A stretch of 53,911 nt of DNA from PNAI01 sp964575715. Lineage in GTDB: Bacteria > Pseudomonadota > Alphaproteobacteria > Rhizobiales > Xanthobacteraceae. Both the position numbers and the translations under genes were made by a program. Under the pieces are notes generated by a model, which was not told where the DNA came from, ran no database searches, and saw only the letters and a list, made by a program, of their open reading frames with translations. Location of the stretch: positions 1 to 53,911 of the forward strand of contig CAZNSG010000138.1 in assembly GCA_964575715.1 (NCBI GenBank). Direction: 5' to 3'. Positions 8,756 through 20,460 of the stretch are shown here, piece by piece (within the stretch, counting starts at the first letter, position 1; each line of letters starts with the position of its first letter).

Positions 8756-9616
8756 TCATTTCTTCTCTTCCTCGAATGTTTCGCGGAACGGATGCGCCGG
8801 ATAGACGCCGAGCACCTTTAGTTCCTTGGAGAAGAACGCCAGCTCCTCGAGCGCGAACGCGAGCCCGCGGTCGTCGGGATGGCCTTCGACATCGACATAG
8901 AATTGGGTGGCGAAGAAATTGCCCTCGATCATGTAGCTCTCTAACTTGGTCATATTGACGCCGTTGGTGGCGAACCCACCCAGCCCCTTATAAAGCGCGG
9001 CCGGCACATTGCGCACCTGGAACAGAAAAGTGGTGATGACCTTGCTGTTGCCGCGCGGCGCCCATTTCTTCTCGCGCGAGAGCACGATAAAGCGCGTGGT
9101 GTTGTGGGCCTCGTCCTCGACATCCTCTGCGAGGATGTCGAGGCCATAGATTTCGGCGGCAAGACGGGTAGCGATGGCGGCGCGGGTCTTGTCGCCGATT
9201 TGCGCGACTTCGCGCGCCGAGCCGGCGGTGTCGGCGGCGACGATCGGCTTGATGCCGAGCTTGCGGATCATCTTGCGGCACTGGCCGAGCGCATGGACGT
9301 GGCTCTCGACCGTCTTGATGCCTTTGAGCGTTGCGCCCTTGGACGCCATCAGCTGGTGGCGCACCGGCATGAAATGCTCGGCCACGATGTGCAGCCCCGA
9401 AGCGGGCATCAGATGGTGAATGTCGGCCACGCGGCCGGCGACCGAATTCTCGATCGGGATCATGGCGAGCTCGGCATGGCCTTCGCCGATTGCCGTGAAA
9501 GCATCCTCAAAAGTCGGACAGGGGACGGCTTCGGCGTTGGCATAGGCCTGATGGATCGCCAGGTGCGAATTGGCGCCCGGTTCGCCCTGGAACACGATCT
9601 TTTGCTGTCTTGTCAT
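8756..9616 (-). CDS. pheA: Prephenate dehydratase
   Basis: Stand-alone prephenate dehydratase of 286 residues that converts prephenate to phenylpyruvate for phenylalanine synthesis. The N-terminal catalytic domain starts with FQGEPGANSHLA and contains IPIENSVAGRV and ESHVHALGQC. The C-terminal ACT domain (from about residue 195) should bind phenylalanine for feedback control; its key motif reads KLESYM where the textbook motif is ESRP. No chorismate mutase domain is fused. It lies 48 bases downstream of kdsB on the same strand and is probably co-transcribed with it. Confidence 0.93.
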   Translation of the reverse strand: MTRQQKIVFQGEPGANSHLAIHQAYANAEAVPCPTFEDAFTAIGEGHAELAMIPIENSVAGRVADIHHLMPASGLHIVAEHFMPVRHQLMASKGATLKGIKTVESHVHALGQCRKMIRKLGIKPIVAADTAGSAREVAQIGDKTRAAIATRLAAEIYGLDILAEDVEDEAHNTTRFIVLSREKKWAPRGNSKVITTFLFQVRNVPAALYKGLGGFATNGVNMTKLESYMIEGNFFATQFYVDVEGHPDDRGLAFALEELAFFSKELKVLGVYPAHPFRETFEEEKK

Positions 9617-9664
9617 TGTCGTTCCGTTTTGGCAGTTCCGTTTCGCCTATCTGCTAACTGCAAG

Positions 9665-10405
9665 TCAATGTCCGCGCTGCAACGTGGCGCGGGCGATTTC
9701 CAGGTCTTCCGGCGTATCGACGCCAAGCGGCGCAATATCGACAATGGCCACATCGATGCGCATGCCGGCTTCCAGCGCGCGCAGTTGTTCGAGCTTCTCG
9801 CGCTGCTCGAGCGGCGATGGCGGCAACGCAACAAATCGCGCCAGCGCCGCGCGGCGATAGGCATAGACCCCGATGTGATGATAGAGCGGCCCTTCGCCCG
9901 CGGGCGCGGTCGCGCGCGTGAAATAGAGCGCGCGCAGGCGGCCGGGCGCTACGGCTGAGCCAACCACCTTGACCACATTGGGATTGCTGCGCTCCTCGGG
10001 CGTCCGGATTTCGGCGGCCAATGTGGCGATGTCGACGGCGGGATCATTGAGCGGGCCGAGCGCGGCCTTTAAGTCGGCTGGCGAAAGCGTCGGCAGGTCG
10101 CCCTGCATGTTGATCACGATCTTGGCGCGTGCGTCCGGGTCGACGATGCCAAGCGCCTCGAAGATGCGGTCGGACCCGGAGGCGTGATCGGTGCGGGTCA
10201 TGATCGCGCGGCCGCCGGCCTTCTCCACACAGGCCACGATCGCCTCGGCGTCGGTCGCCACCACCACCGGGCCGAGATGGGCAGCCTGCGCGCGGCGCAG
10301 CACATGCACGATCATCGGCTCTCCAGCGATGTCGAGGAGCGGCTTGCCGGGCAGGCGGGTGGCGGCCATGCGCGCCGGGATGAGGATAAGAACGTCGTCG
10401 GCCAT
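9665..10405 (-). CDS. kdsB: 3-deoxy-manno-octulosonate cytidylyltransferase (KdsB)
   Basis: CMP-Kdo synthetase of 246 residues; it activates Kdo with CTP for lipopolysaccharide inner core assembly. The nucleotide-binding N-terminus reads LIPARMAATRLPGKPL, followed by VATDAEAI, the RTDHASGSDRIFEA block and NMQGDLP, all characteristic of KdsB. It is the first gene of a probable kdsB-pheA unit and is divergent from the cycM-like gene, with a 163-base shared promoter region. Confidence 0.94.
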   Translation of the reverse strand: MADDVLILIPARMAATRLPGKPLLDIAGEPMIVHVLRRAQAAHLGPVVVATDAEAIVACVEKAGGRAIMTRTDHASGSDRIFEALGIVDPDARAKIVINMQGDLPTLSPADLKAALGPLNDPAVDIATLAAEIRTPEERSNPNVVKVVGSAVAPGRLRALYFTRATAPAGEGPLYHHIGVYAYRRAALARFVALPPSPLEQREKLEQLRALEAGMRIDVAIVDIAPLGVDTPEDLEIARATLQRGH

Positions 10406-10568
10406 CGTTTGAAGACTCTTGAATACCGCTTTTTGCCCTGCATTGGAGAAGTGTTGCGAAGCCGCTTATACGGGTTGCCAGGGGCGAGGCAAACCGGTTA
10501 TGTGTCCGCCGTCGCAGGGGTTTGCGGGTCTTTTTCACACCGCCACAGACGATTGGAGCCGGTCGGCG

Positions 10569-11141
10569 ATGGGTTCATTCGAGATCAACAAAATTCTGGG
10601 GGCGGTGCTCGGCACCTGCCTCGTTCTGCTTTCGCTCAACATCGCCGCCGGCGCGCTGTTCGCTCCGCACAAGCCGGCCAAGCCGGGCTACAATATTATC
10701 GTTCCTGAGCATCCGACCGAGGAAGCCAAGCCCGGCACGCCCGAGGAGCCGATCGAGACCTTGCTCGCCAGCGCCGACATCAAGCGCGGCGAGAGCGCCG
10801 TCAGGAAGTGTATTGCCTGCCACACTTTCCAGAAGGGCGGACCGAGCCCGGTCGGCCCCAATCTGTGGGGCATCGTCAACCGCGCGAAGGCCGCGATCGC
10901 TGGCTACAACTATTCATCTGCGATGAAGGGCCAGCGCGGCAATTGGACGATTGACGATCTCAATGCCTATCTGAAAAACCCAAAGGGAATGGTGCCGGGC
11001 ACAGCCATGAACTTCCCTGGCATCCCCAGGGGCAGCGAACGGGCGGATGTGATCGCGTATCTCAATGCACAGGCGGACAATCCGGCGCCACTGCCAAAGG
11101 CCGCACAAGCGCCATCCGCGCAAGTTCCCAAGCCGCAATGA
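10569..11141 (+). CDS. cycM: Membrane-anchored cytochrome c (CycM-like)
   Basis: Class I cytochrome c of 190 residues with an uncleaved N-terminal membrane anchor (about residues 8-28), a Pro/Glu-rich linker and one haem site CIACH (near residue 76). The distal Met is probably in GTAMNFPGI. This layout matches Bradyrhizobium CycM, a membrane-bound carrier between the bc1 complex and aa3 oxidase. ATG 10569 is chosen because it places the anchor at the N-terminus; a longer in-frame start at 10419 would add about 50 unrelated residues. The C-terminus ends in an Ala/Pro-rich tail. Confidence 0.88.
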   Translation: MGSFEINKILGAVLGTCLVLLSLNIAAGALFAPHKPAKPGYNIIVPEHPTEEAKPGTPEEPIETLLASADIKRGESAVRKCIACHTFQKGGPSPVGPNLWGIVNRAKAAIAGYNYSSAMKGQRGNWTIDDLNAYLKNPKGMVPGTAMNFPGIPRGSERADVIAYLNAQADNPAPLPKAAQAPSAQVPKPQ

Positions 11142-11316
11142 TCGGACGCTTTAGACGTTCAAATAACGGCAGGAAAGAGCTTCCACCGCTGACATTTCCT
11201 GAAGGCGCAACAGGACGCACGCAGATTTGAAGTTGCCGGCAGGGTGGCGTCGCCTGAAAAATCCGCCATAATCCATTCCGCAAAAGCGTGATCCAGGCCA
11301 CCCGAAGGAGCCACAC

Positions 11317-13320
11317 GTGCACCTCAGTCGCCGCGCTGCTCTTCGCAAGTTCATGGGACTCAAGATCTTGGGACTTTTGTCTGCGCTGCTGCCGCCCGGA
11401 TTGACCGGACTTGCATGGCAGACTCCCGCCAGCGCGCAGCGCGCGCCCGAGCCAGGCCAGGATAGAAAAACCTGGCAGCACGGGCTCTCGCTGTTCGACG
11501 ATGTAAAATATCCAGCCGGATTTAAATATTTCGATTATGTCAACCCGCAGGCGCCGAAAGCTGGCGTGGCGCGGCAGATTGCGTTCGGCACGTTCGATAA
11601 TTTCAATCCGGTTATTGCCGGCGTGAAGGGATCGATGGCCGCCGGCATCGACCTGATCTTCGATACATTGATGGTGTCCTCGTTCGACGAGGTTTCGGCG
11701 GAATATGGACTGCTGGCCGAGGCGGTCAGCCATCCGCCGGATTTTGCGTCGGTCACCTACCGTCTGCGCGCCACGGCGAAATGGCATGACGGCAAGCCGG
11801 TGACGGTCGAGGACGTGATCTTTTCCTTCGAAGCTTTCAAAAAGCATCATCCGCAGCTCTCGGCCTATTACCGCCATGTGGTGAAAGCGGAGAAAACCGG
11901 CGCGCACGATGTCACCTTCACATTCGACGGCCCCGGCAATCGCGAACTGCCGCAGATCGTGGGCCAGCTCAACGTACTGCCGAAGCATTGGTGGGAGGGT
12001 CAGGACAAGTCGGGTAAAAAACGCGACATCGGCGCCACCACGCTCGAGCCGCTGCTCGGCAACGGTGCCTACCGAGTCAAGGAATTCGTGCCCGGCCGTA
12101 CCATTGTGTTTGAACGCGTACCGGACTATTGGGGCCGCGATCTCAACGTCAATATCGGCCGCGACAATTTCAACGAACTGCGCTTCGAATATTTCCGCGA
12201 CCCCACCGTCGCGCACGAGGCCTTCAAGGCCGATCACGTCGATTGGCGCAACGAAAACAGCGCCAAGAGCTGGGCCACTGCCTACGATTTTCCAGCCGTG
12301 ACTGAAAAGCGTGTGCTGCTCGAGGAATTCCCGATCAATAGCACGGGAATCATGCAGGCTTTCACATTCAATACGCGGCATGACAAGTTCAAGGATCCGC
12401 GCGTGCGGCGCGCCTTTGATTTCGCCTTCAATTTCGAGGAGATGAACAAGCAGATCTTCTTCAATCAGTATCGCCGGATCGGCAGCTATTTCGAAGGCAC
12501 CGAGCTCGCCAGTTCCGGGCTGCCCGCGGGCAGGGAACTCGAAATCTTGGAAAAAGTGCGCGACAAGGTGCCGCCGGAGGTCTTCACAACGCCCTATTCC
12601 AATCCGGTCGTCGACTCGCCCGAGGCGATTCGAACCAATTTGCGCGAGGCCATCCGGCTGTTGCGGGAAGCGGGCTGGACGGTGCGCGATGAGGTCGATC
12701 CGGCAAATCCGCCGGACGTGATCGACCGCTTGATGAGCATCATCGGGTTGAAGAAAGAGGTCACCAAGCGCGTGCTGCGCGGCCCGAAGGGCGAGCCGAT
12801 GACGGTGGAATTATTGGTCGATGATCCGAACGCGGAGCGATTCGTATCTTTCTATAAGCCCTCGCTCGAACGTCTCGGCATCGACGTAACGGTGCGCGTC
12901 GTCGATGCGGCGCAATACCAGAACCGATTGCGGCAGTGGGACTACGACATCATTGTCGCGTCCTGGCCGCAATCGCTCTCGCCCGGCAACGAGCAGCGCG
13001 ATTACTGGAGTTCGCCGGCCGCCGACATACCCGGCTCGCGCAATCTCATCGGCATCAAGAACCCGGCGGTGGACGAGCTGATCGAGATCCTCATTTTTGC
13101 CAAGGATCGCGCCGATCTCGTGGCGGCGACCAAGGCGCTCGACCGGGTGCTGCTGTGGAATCATTACGTCGTTCCGCAATGGACTTACGGCAAGGTGCGC
13201 ACGGCGCGCTGGGATCGCTTCGCGCGGCCGGCGACGCTGCCCAAATACGGCCGCTCGGCGTTCCCCACCATCTGGTGGTGGGATGCGGAAAAGGCGGCCA
13301 AGGTGGGAACGCGGCAGTGA
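11317..13320 (+). CDS. yejA: ABC transporter extracellular binding protein, YejA-like (first copy)
   Basis: Family 5 solute-binding protein of 667 residues, the periplasmic receptor of an oligopeptide importer. The N-terminus MHLSRRAALRKFMG followed by a hydrophobic stretch is a twin-arginine signal. The start is GTG 11317, with GAAGGAG six bases upstream. Family features include WHDGKPVTVEDVIFSFE near residue 156 and DYWGRDLNVNIGRDNF near 270. It overlaps the second binding-protein gene by four bases (GTGA) and opens the yej operon. In other bacteria YejABEF imports peptides and the microcin C antibiotic; the substrate here is inferred. Confidence 0.9.
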   Translation: MHLSRRAALRKFMGLKILGLLSALLPPGLTGLAWQTPASAQRAPEPGQDRKTWQHGLSLFDDVKYPAGFKYFDYVNPQAPKAGVARQIAFGTFDNFNPVIAGVKGSMAAGIDLIFDTLMVSSFDEVSAEYGLLAEAVSHPPDFASVTYRLRATAKWHDGKPVTVEDVIFSFEAFKKHHPQLSAYYRHVVKAEKTGAHDVTFTFDGPGNRELPQIVGQLNVLPKHWWEGQDKSGKKRDIGATTLEPLLGNGAYRVKEFVPGRTIVFERVPDYWGRDLNVNIGRDNFNELRFEYFRDPTVAHEAFKADHVDWRNENSAKSWATAYDFPAVTEKRVLLEEFPINSTGIMQAFTFNTRHDKFKDPRVRRAFDFAFNFEEMNKQIFFNQYRRIGSYFEGTELASSGLPAGRELEILEKVRDKVPPEVFTTPYSNPVVDSPEAIRTNLREAIRLLREAGWTVRDEVDPANPPDVIDRLMSIIGLKKEVTKRVLRGPKGEPMTVELLVDDPNAERFVSFYKPSLERLGIDVTVRVVDAAQYQNRLRQWDYDIIVASWPQSLSPGNEQRDYWSSPAADIPGSRNLIGIKNPAVDELIEILIFAKDRADLVAATKALDRVLLWNHYVVPQWTYGKVRTARWDRFARPATLPKYGRSAFPTIWWWDAEKAAKVGTRQ

Positions 13321-15287
13321 TCTCGCGCCGCCAGGTTCTGCTGCTGACCGCTGGCGCGCTGACGGCGTGCATGGGCGCACCGCGCTGGCGCTTCGATTTG
13401 GCTGCGGCCCAGCCCCTCGCCAGTGCGGGCGAAGACGGGGCCGAGCGCCACGGCATCTCGGCCTTCGGCGATCTGAAATATCCCGCCGATTTTAAGCATT
13501 TCGACTATGTGAAGCCGGATGCCCCGAAGGGCGGCAGCTTTTCGCAGATTGGTCCCTCCCGGCAGTTCAACCAGGGTTTTCTCACCTTCAACTCGCTCAA
13601 CAGCTACATCCTCAAGGGCGATGCGGCGCAAGGCATGGAACTCACCTTCGCTTCGCTGATGGCGCGCGCGGGCGACGAGCCGGACGGCATGTATGGGCTT
13701 ACCGCGCGCGCGGTGCGGATTTCCGCCGATGGGCTGACCTATCGCTTCCTGCTGCGGCCGCAGGCGCGCTTCCACGACGGCTCCAGGCTCACCGCGCACG
13801 ACGTTGCCTTCTCGCTCGCAATCCTTAAAGAGAAGGGCCATCCGATCATCACCCAGTTGCTGCGCGATTTTGTGGGTGCAGAAGCCACGAACGATACCAC
13901 CGTGGTCTGCCGCTTCGCCGAAAAGCGCGCGCGCGACGTGCCTCTCTTTGTCGCGGCATTGCCGATTTTCTCGCGCGCTTACTACAGCAGCAAACCGTTC
14001 GATGTATCGACGCTCGATGTGCCGCTCGGCTGCGGTCCGTATAAGGTCGGGCGTTTCGAGGCCGGCCGCTACATCGAATTCGAACGGGTCAAGGACTGGT
14101 GGGGTGCCGATCTACCCGTCACGCGCGGTCTTTATAATTTCGACATCGTGCGCTTTGAATATTATCGCGACCGCGATGTCGCCTTTGAGGGTTTTACCGC
14201 CAAGAGTTATTTATTCCGCGAGGAGTTCACCTCGCGCATCTGGGCAACGCGTTACGAATTTCCGGCCCTGCGCGACGGCAGAGTCAAGCGCGATATTTTG
14301 CCAGACGATACCCCCTCGGGCGCGCAAGGCTGGTTCATCAACACGCGGCGGCCGCAGTTCAAGGACCCGCGCCTGCGCGAGGCGCTCATCTACGCCTTCG
14401 ATTTCGAGTGGACCAACAAATCTATTATGTATGATTCCTATAAGCGCACTCAGTCGGTGTTCCAGAATTCCGACATGATGTCGGTTGGCCCGCCCAGCGC
14501 CGAGGAGCTTGTGCTGCTCAATCCGTTTCGCGGCAAGGTTCCCGACGAGGTGTTCGGCGAGCCGTTCCTGCCGCCGGTGTCCGACGGCTCGGGCAACGAC
14601 CGCATGCTGCTGCGCAAGGCCGTGCAGCTCCTGCGCGAAGGCGGCTACACCGTGCGCGATGAAGTGGACCCGGCCCACGCGCCTGGCACCTTCGATCGGT
14701 TCATGATGCTGCTTGGACTAAAGGCTGAGATCACCAAGAAGGTGCTGCGCGATCAAGCGGGCCGGCCGGTCACCATCGAATTTCTGATCGACGAGCCGAC
14801 CTTCCAGCCGCATCACATGCCGTTCATCAAAAATCTCGCCACGCTCGGGATCGAAGCGAGCTTGCGTATTGTCGATGCCTCGCAGATGCAAAAGCGCCGC
14901 AATGATTTCGATTTCGATATCGCTGTTCAGCGATTCAGCTTTTCCAGCACGCCGGGAGATTCCTTGCGCTCGTATTTTTCCTCGCTGGCGGCGGGTTTAA
15001 GCGGTTCGCAGAATCTCGCCGGCATTGCCGACCCCGCGATCGACGCCATGATCGACCGCATCATCGAAGCCGAGAGCAGACCTGAGCTGGTAATCGCCTG
15101 CCGCGCGCTCGACCGGCTGATCCGCGCGGGGCGCTACTGGATACCGCACTGGTACAAAGCGTCGCACTGGATCGCCTATTGGGACCTGTTCAGCCGCCCG
15201 CCCAAGAAGCCGAAATATGCCCGCGGCGTGCTGGAAACCTGGTGGTACGATCGCGACAAGGCAGCAAAATTGGAGCAGAAGGGTTAG
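13317..15287 (+). CDS. ABC transporter extracellular binding protein, YejA-like (second copy)
   Basis: Second family 5 binding protein of 656 residues, clearly paralogous to the gene before it. Corresponding blocks are LKYPADFKHFDYVKPDAPKG here and VKYPAGFKYFDYVNPQAPKA there. The start is GTG 13317, inside the previous stop region, so translation is coupled. MISRRQVLLLTAGALTAC is a Tat signal and also ends in a lipobox-like LTAC, so the protein may be a Tat-exported lipoprotein. Two receptors feeding one permease may widen peptide specificity. Confidence 0.87.
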   Translation: MISRRQVLLLTAGALTACMGAPRWRFDLAAAQPLASAGEDGAERHGISAFGDLKYPADFKHFDYVKPDAPKGGSFSQIGPSRQFNQGFLTFNSLNSYILKGDAAQGMELTFASLMARAGDEPDGMYGLTARAVRISADGLTYRFLLRPQARFHDGSRLTAHDVAFSLAILKEKGHPIITQLLRDFVGAEATNDTTVVCRFAEKRARDVPLFVAALPIFSRAYYSSKPFDVSTLDVPLGCGPYKVGRFEAGRYIEFERVKDWWGADLPVTRGLYNFDIVRFEYYRDRDVAFEGFTAKSYLFREEFTSRIWATRYEFPALRDGRVKRDILPDDTPSGAQGWFINTRRPQFKDPRLREALIYAFDFEWTNKSIMYDSYKRTQSVFQNSDMMSVGPPSAEELVLLNPFRGKVPDEVFGEPFLPPVSDGSGNDRMLLRKAVQLLREGGYTVRDEVDPAHAPGTFDRFMMLLGLKAEITKKVLRDQAGRPVTIEFLIDEPTFQPHHMPFIKNLATLGIEASLRIVDASQMQKRRNDFDFDIAVQRFSFSSTPGDSLRSYFSSLAAGLSGSQNLAGIADPAIDAMIDRIIEAESRPELVIACRALDRLIRAGRYWIPHWYKASHWIAYWDLFSRPPKKPKYARGVLETWWYDRDKAAKLEQKG

Positions 15288-15384
15288 AGTTGTAAAAGAG
15301 TCGGGGCCTGCAGCGACCGCGCTATCGCCGTATTTTTGCAGCAATGCAAGCGCTCTAGCACCACCACGGACACCGCCACGAACC

Positions 15385-16503
15385 ATGGCCGCCTATATCA
15401 TCCGCCGTCTGCTGCTGGTGATTCCGACGCTGCTCGGGATCATGCTGATCTCGTTTGCGGTGGTGCAGTTTGCGCCCGGCGGACCGGTCGAGCGCATCAT
15501 CGCGCAATTGTCTGGTTCGGCCACCGGCGCGGATTCGCGAGTCCCGGGCGGCGGGCAGAGCGGTGACTTCGGCGCGCAAGGACAATTGCAAGGCGGCGGA
15601 CCGATCGACGCGATCACCTCCAAGTATCGCGGCGCGCGCGGGCTCGATCCCGCTTTTCTCAAAAGCCTGGAAGAGCAGTTCGGCTTGGACAAGCCTGCCC
15701 ATGAGCGATTCATCAAGATGCTATGGAACTATCTGCGCTTCGATTTCGGCAAAAGCTATTTCCGCGATACCAGCGTTCTGCAATTGATCAAGGAGAAGCT
15801 GCCCGTCTCCATCTCGCTCGGAATTTGGATGGTGCTGCTGAGCAATTTGATATCGATTCCGCTCGGCATTCGAAAAGCCGTGCGCGACGGCTCGCATTTT
15901 GATGTGTGGACTTCGACGATCGTCATCCTCGCCTACGCCATCCCCGGCTTTTTGTTCGCGATTTTTCTCATCGTCTTATTCGCCGGCGGATCCTATCTCG
16001 ATATTTTTCCGCTGCGCGGACTGACCTCCGACAACTGGGCGCAGCTGTCGTGGTGGCAGAAGATTCTTGACTATTTCCATCATTTGACGTTGCCGCTCAT
16101 TGCCATGGGCGTCCACTCATTTGCCGTCACGACCTTGTTTACTAAAAACTCATTTCTCGACGAAATCCGCAAGCAATATGTGCTGACGGCGCGCGCCAAG
16201 GGCTGCAGCGAACGCCGCACGCTCTACGGCCACGTCTTTCGTAATGCCATGCTGATCGTAATTGCCGGTTTTCCCGGCGCGTTTATCGGCGCGTTCTTCA
16301 CCGGCGCGTTTTTGATCGAATATATCTTCTCGCTCGACGGGCTCGGGCTGCTCAGCTTCGATGCCGTGTTCAATCGCGACTATCCGGTCGTTTTCGCTAA
16401 CCTCTATATTTTTGCTTTGATCGGCCTGACGGTGAAGCTGATTTCCGACCTCACCTACATGTGGATCGATCCGCGTATCGATTTTGAGACGCGGGAGGTT
16501 TGA
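15385..16503 (+). CDS. yejB: Oligopeptide ABC transporter permease YejB
   Basis: Inner-membrane permease of 372 residues in the DppB/OppB class. The first transmembrane helix follows MAAYIIRRLLLVIP, a long periplasmic Gly/Gln-rich loop follows (about residues 50-85), and the conserved EAA-type cytoplasmic loop reads YVLTARAKGCSERR, giving contact with the ATPase. ATG 15385 is chosen to start just before the first helix; an upstream in-frame start at 15217 would overlap the preceding gene. It is 97 bases after the second binding protein and one base before yejE. Confidence 0.9.
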   Translation: MAAYIIRRLLLVIPTLLGIMLISFAVVQFAPGGPVERIIAQLSGSATGADSRVPGGGQSGDFGAQGQLQGGGPIDAITSKYRGARGLDPAFLKSLEEQFGLDKPAHERFIKMLWNYLRFDFGKSYFRDTSVLQLIKEKLPVSISLGIWMVLLSNLISIPLGIRKAVRDGSHFDVWTSTIVILAYAIPGFLFAIFLIVLFAGGSYLDIFPLRGLTSDNWAQLSWWQKILDYFHHLTLPLIAMGVHSFAVTTLFTKNSFLDEIRKQYVLTARAKGCSERRTLYGHVFRNAMLIVIAGFPGAFIGAFFTGAFLIEYIFSLDGLGLLSFDAVFNRDYPVVFANLYIFALIGLTVKLISDLTYMWIDPRIDFETREV

Positions 16504-16504
16504 G

Positions 16505-17682
16505 GTGGACGCGCGAACCCAGGAAAAGTTGCCCGAGCGCGCGGCGACCGCGATGGTTGGTCCGACCGATCCTAAGATGCTGAAAAAATACTATCTTTCC
16601 CAGATCAATCGCCGGCGCTGGCGGAATTTCAGATCCAATCGCCGTGGGTTTTATTCGTTCTGGATTTTCTTCGTGTTGTTTTTTGTCACGCTGTTTGCCG
16701 AATTCATTGCCAATGACCGGCCGTTCCTGGTGAAACACGACGGAAAATATTATTTTACGGCGGTGGTGACCTACCCGGAGACGGCCTTCGGCGGCGAGTT
16801 CGAAACCAAGGCCGACTATCGCGATCCATTCCTGAAAAACTTGATCGCGGAGAAGGACGGCTACATGGTGTGGTCGCTAATCCGCTATTCCTATGACACG
16901 CATAATCTCGACCTGCCGACGCCGGCGCCGTCGAAACCCACCTGGCTGCTGAGCGAGAAGGAGTGCGCGGCGGTGGTCGCTCGCAAAGCCCTCAAAAGCT
17001 GCCGTGATCTCGAATACAATTGGCTCGGCACCGACGATCAGGGCCGCGACGTGGTGGCGCGCATGATCTACGGCTTCCGATTATCGGTGCTGTTCGGATT
17101 GACGCTTACCGCAATTTCCTCGGTGATCGGCGTCATCGTCGGCGCGGTGCAGGGTTATTTCGGCGGCTGGACCGATTTGCTATTGCAGCGCTTCATCGAG
17201 ATCTGGACGTCGGTGCCCCAGCTCTATTTGCTTCTGATCATCTCCTCGGTGCTGGTGCCCGGTTTTTTCGTGCTGCTTGGAATCCTGTTGCTGTTCTCCT
17301 GGGTGTCGTTGGAAGGATTGGTGCGCGCGGAGTTCCTGCGCGGGCGCAATTTCGAATACATCCGGGCGGCACGCGCGCTCGGCGTGTCGAGCCGCGTGAT
17401 CATGTTCCGCCACCTGCTGCCGAACGCCATGGTGGCGACGCTCACGTTCCTGCCGTTTATTCTGTCGTCGTCGGTGACTGTGCTCACCGCGCTGGATTTT
17501 CTCGGGCTTGGCCTGCCGCCGGGCTCGCCGTCGCTGGGCGAATTGCTGGCGCAGGGCAAGGCCAATATTCAGGCGCCTTGGCTGGGGCTGGCCGGCTTTT
17601 TCACCTTAGCTGTGATGCTCTCGCTTCTGATCTTCGCGGGTGAAGCGGTGCGTGACGCCTTCGATCCCAGAAAGACATTCGC

Positions 17683-17686
<4 letters not shown>
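16505..17686 (+). CDS. yejE: Oligopeptide ABC transporter permease YejE
   Basis: Second permease subunit, 393 residues, DppC/OppC class. A cytoplasmic N-terminus is followed by the first helix (about residues 50-75), a large periplasmic loop containing YNWLGTDDQGRDVVARM, and five further helices. The EAA loop is YIRAARALGVSSR. The start is GTG 16505, with a GGGAGG ribosome binding site. The stop overlaps the yejF GTG start by four bases. It forms the heteromeric channel with YejB. Confidence 0.9.
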
Positions 17687-19329
<1,643 letters not shown>

Positions 19330-19371
19330 CCGGACGGCGACGAGTCATACCAATCCCTCTATGTAGCCACT

Positions 19372-19581
19372 CGTGTCCCGGGCGCAGCGCAGCGCCATTA
19401 GGCCGCCTTTGGCGGCCGTCTAGAACGGCGACGCTTTGCGTCGCCTATGGCGGTGCGCTGCAGACCCGGGACCGCCACAGACTGGAACGATCCCGGGTCT
19501 GCGGCGCACCGCTACACCATAGCGCGTCAACGACGCGCGTAAACGCGCTTATGGTTTCGCGCTGCGCCGCGCCCGGGACAC
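19372..19581. repeat. Large composite palindromic repeat
   Basis: This 210-base element has outer arms CGTGTCCCGGGCGCAGCGC and GCGCCGCGCCCGGGACACG. It contains the palindromes GGCCGCCTTTGGCGGCC (19401-19417) and GGCGACGCTTTGCGTCGCC (19427-19445), paired CCCGGGTCTGC/GCAGACCCGGG arms, and a 38-bp inner module at 19517-19554 that recurs inverted at 34244-34281. It fills the convergent gap between yejF and the NlpC/P60 gene; no gene is supported. Confidence 0.8.
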
Positions 19582-19611
19582 GTGTTTCCAGTTTAGCCAA
19601 TCATGCCCTCA

Positions 19612-20460
19612 TCAAAGCCGCCGCACGCTCCTCACCGGACTGCCCTCTTTGGTGAATCGGGCGATCGTCTCGCGCATCGGCTCGACGGCGACCGCCATAT
19701 GGAAGCCGTTGGCATGCAGGAAATGGGTGTTGTCGCGCGCGATCGCCACATGGCCCTGCCAGAAGACGAGATCGCCACGATGAAGCTTCGAGAAATCGCC
19801 GCCGGCATCGACCGGCCGGCCGAGCGCCTGCTCCTGCATGTCGCTGTCGCGCGGGCAATCGATGCCGGCGGCGGTGAGCGCCACCTGCACCAGCGCGGAG
19901 CAATCGAGGCCCAGGCTGGTCTTGCCGCCCCACAAGTAAGGCACGCCCACAAAACGTTCCGCCACGGCGACAAAATCCATCTCAAAGGTCGCAAGCGTCG
20001 CCAAATGCACCAGCGGCACATAGAAGCCGGTCGCGGTCACCGCGAACTTGTCTTCGCTGCGCACGACGGCGATCCGCGCGCCCAGCGACAGCATCTCGAT
20101 CGGCGGCGCCATGATCGAGGGTGCCGGGAAAACAATTGTGCGCAAGACCGCGACGCGATGGGTGGGCGCCGGTCCGGGCGCGGTGAGCGCATTGGCCGGC
20201 AGCCAGCCGACATAGTGGTCGCTCTCGAGCTGGCCCCAGGCCCAGCCTTCGTCGGTCGACTCATAGACGGTCACGCGCTCACCTTTAAGCGCCTCGGTGT
20301 CGAGCGGCGCGTCGTGCGCGGGCTCGCGCCGCACCGGCGCCTGCGGATCGATCACTTCGCTCAGGGTGCCCGCGACAAATCGCGCGGCGGCGACCTTGCC
20401 ATCGAGATGGCTGGCCGCGAGATCGGGGCGGGCCGGGGTGATGCGAGGATCGAAGTTCAC
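19612..20460 (-). CDS. NlpC/P60 (C40) family peptidase with SH3-like domains
   Basis: Cell-wall peptidase of 282 residues that likely cleaves peptide bonds in peptidoglycan stems. SH3-like segments (about residues 40-130, including VYESTDEGWAWGQL) precede the catalytic domain. The nucleophile Cys lies in LDCSALVQ near residue 187, and the domain continues through GDLVFWQGHVAI with its His in that segment. GTG 20460 is chosen because AGGAG lies eight bases upstream and it overlaps the MarR stop by four bases; a longer in-frame ATG would swallow the MarR gene. No signal peptide is evident. Confidence 0.85.
   Translation of the reverse strand: MNFDPRITPARPDLAASHLDGKVAAARFVAGTLSEVIDPQAPVRREPAHDAPLDTEALKGERVTVYESTDEGWAWGQLESDHYVGWLPANALTAPGPAPTHRVAVLRTIVFPAPSIMAPPIEMLSLGARIAVVRSEDKFAVTATGFYVPLVHLATLATFEMDFVAVAERFVGVPYLWGGKTSLGLDCSALVQVALTAAGIDCPRDSDMQEQALGRPVDAGGDFSKLHRGDLVFWQGHVAIARDNTHFLHANGFHMAVAVEPMRETIARFTKEGSPVRSVRRL

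Noticed and set aside
11062..12381. 439-codon antisense ORF over the first yejA-like gene
   Set aside because: The opposite strand encodes a clear binding protein with a Tat signal and a good ribosome binding site.
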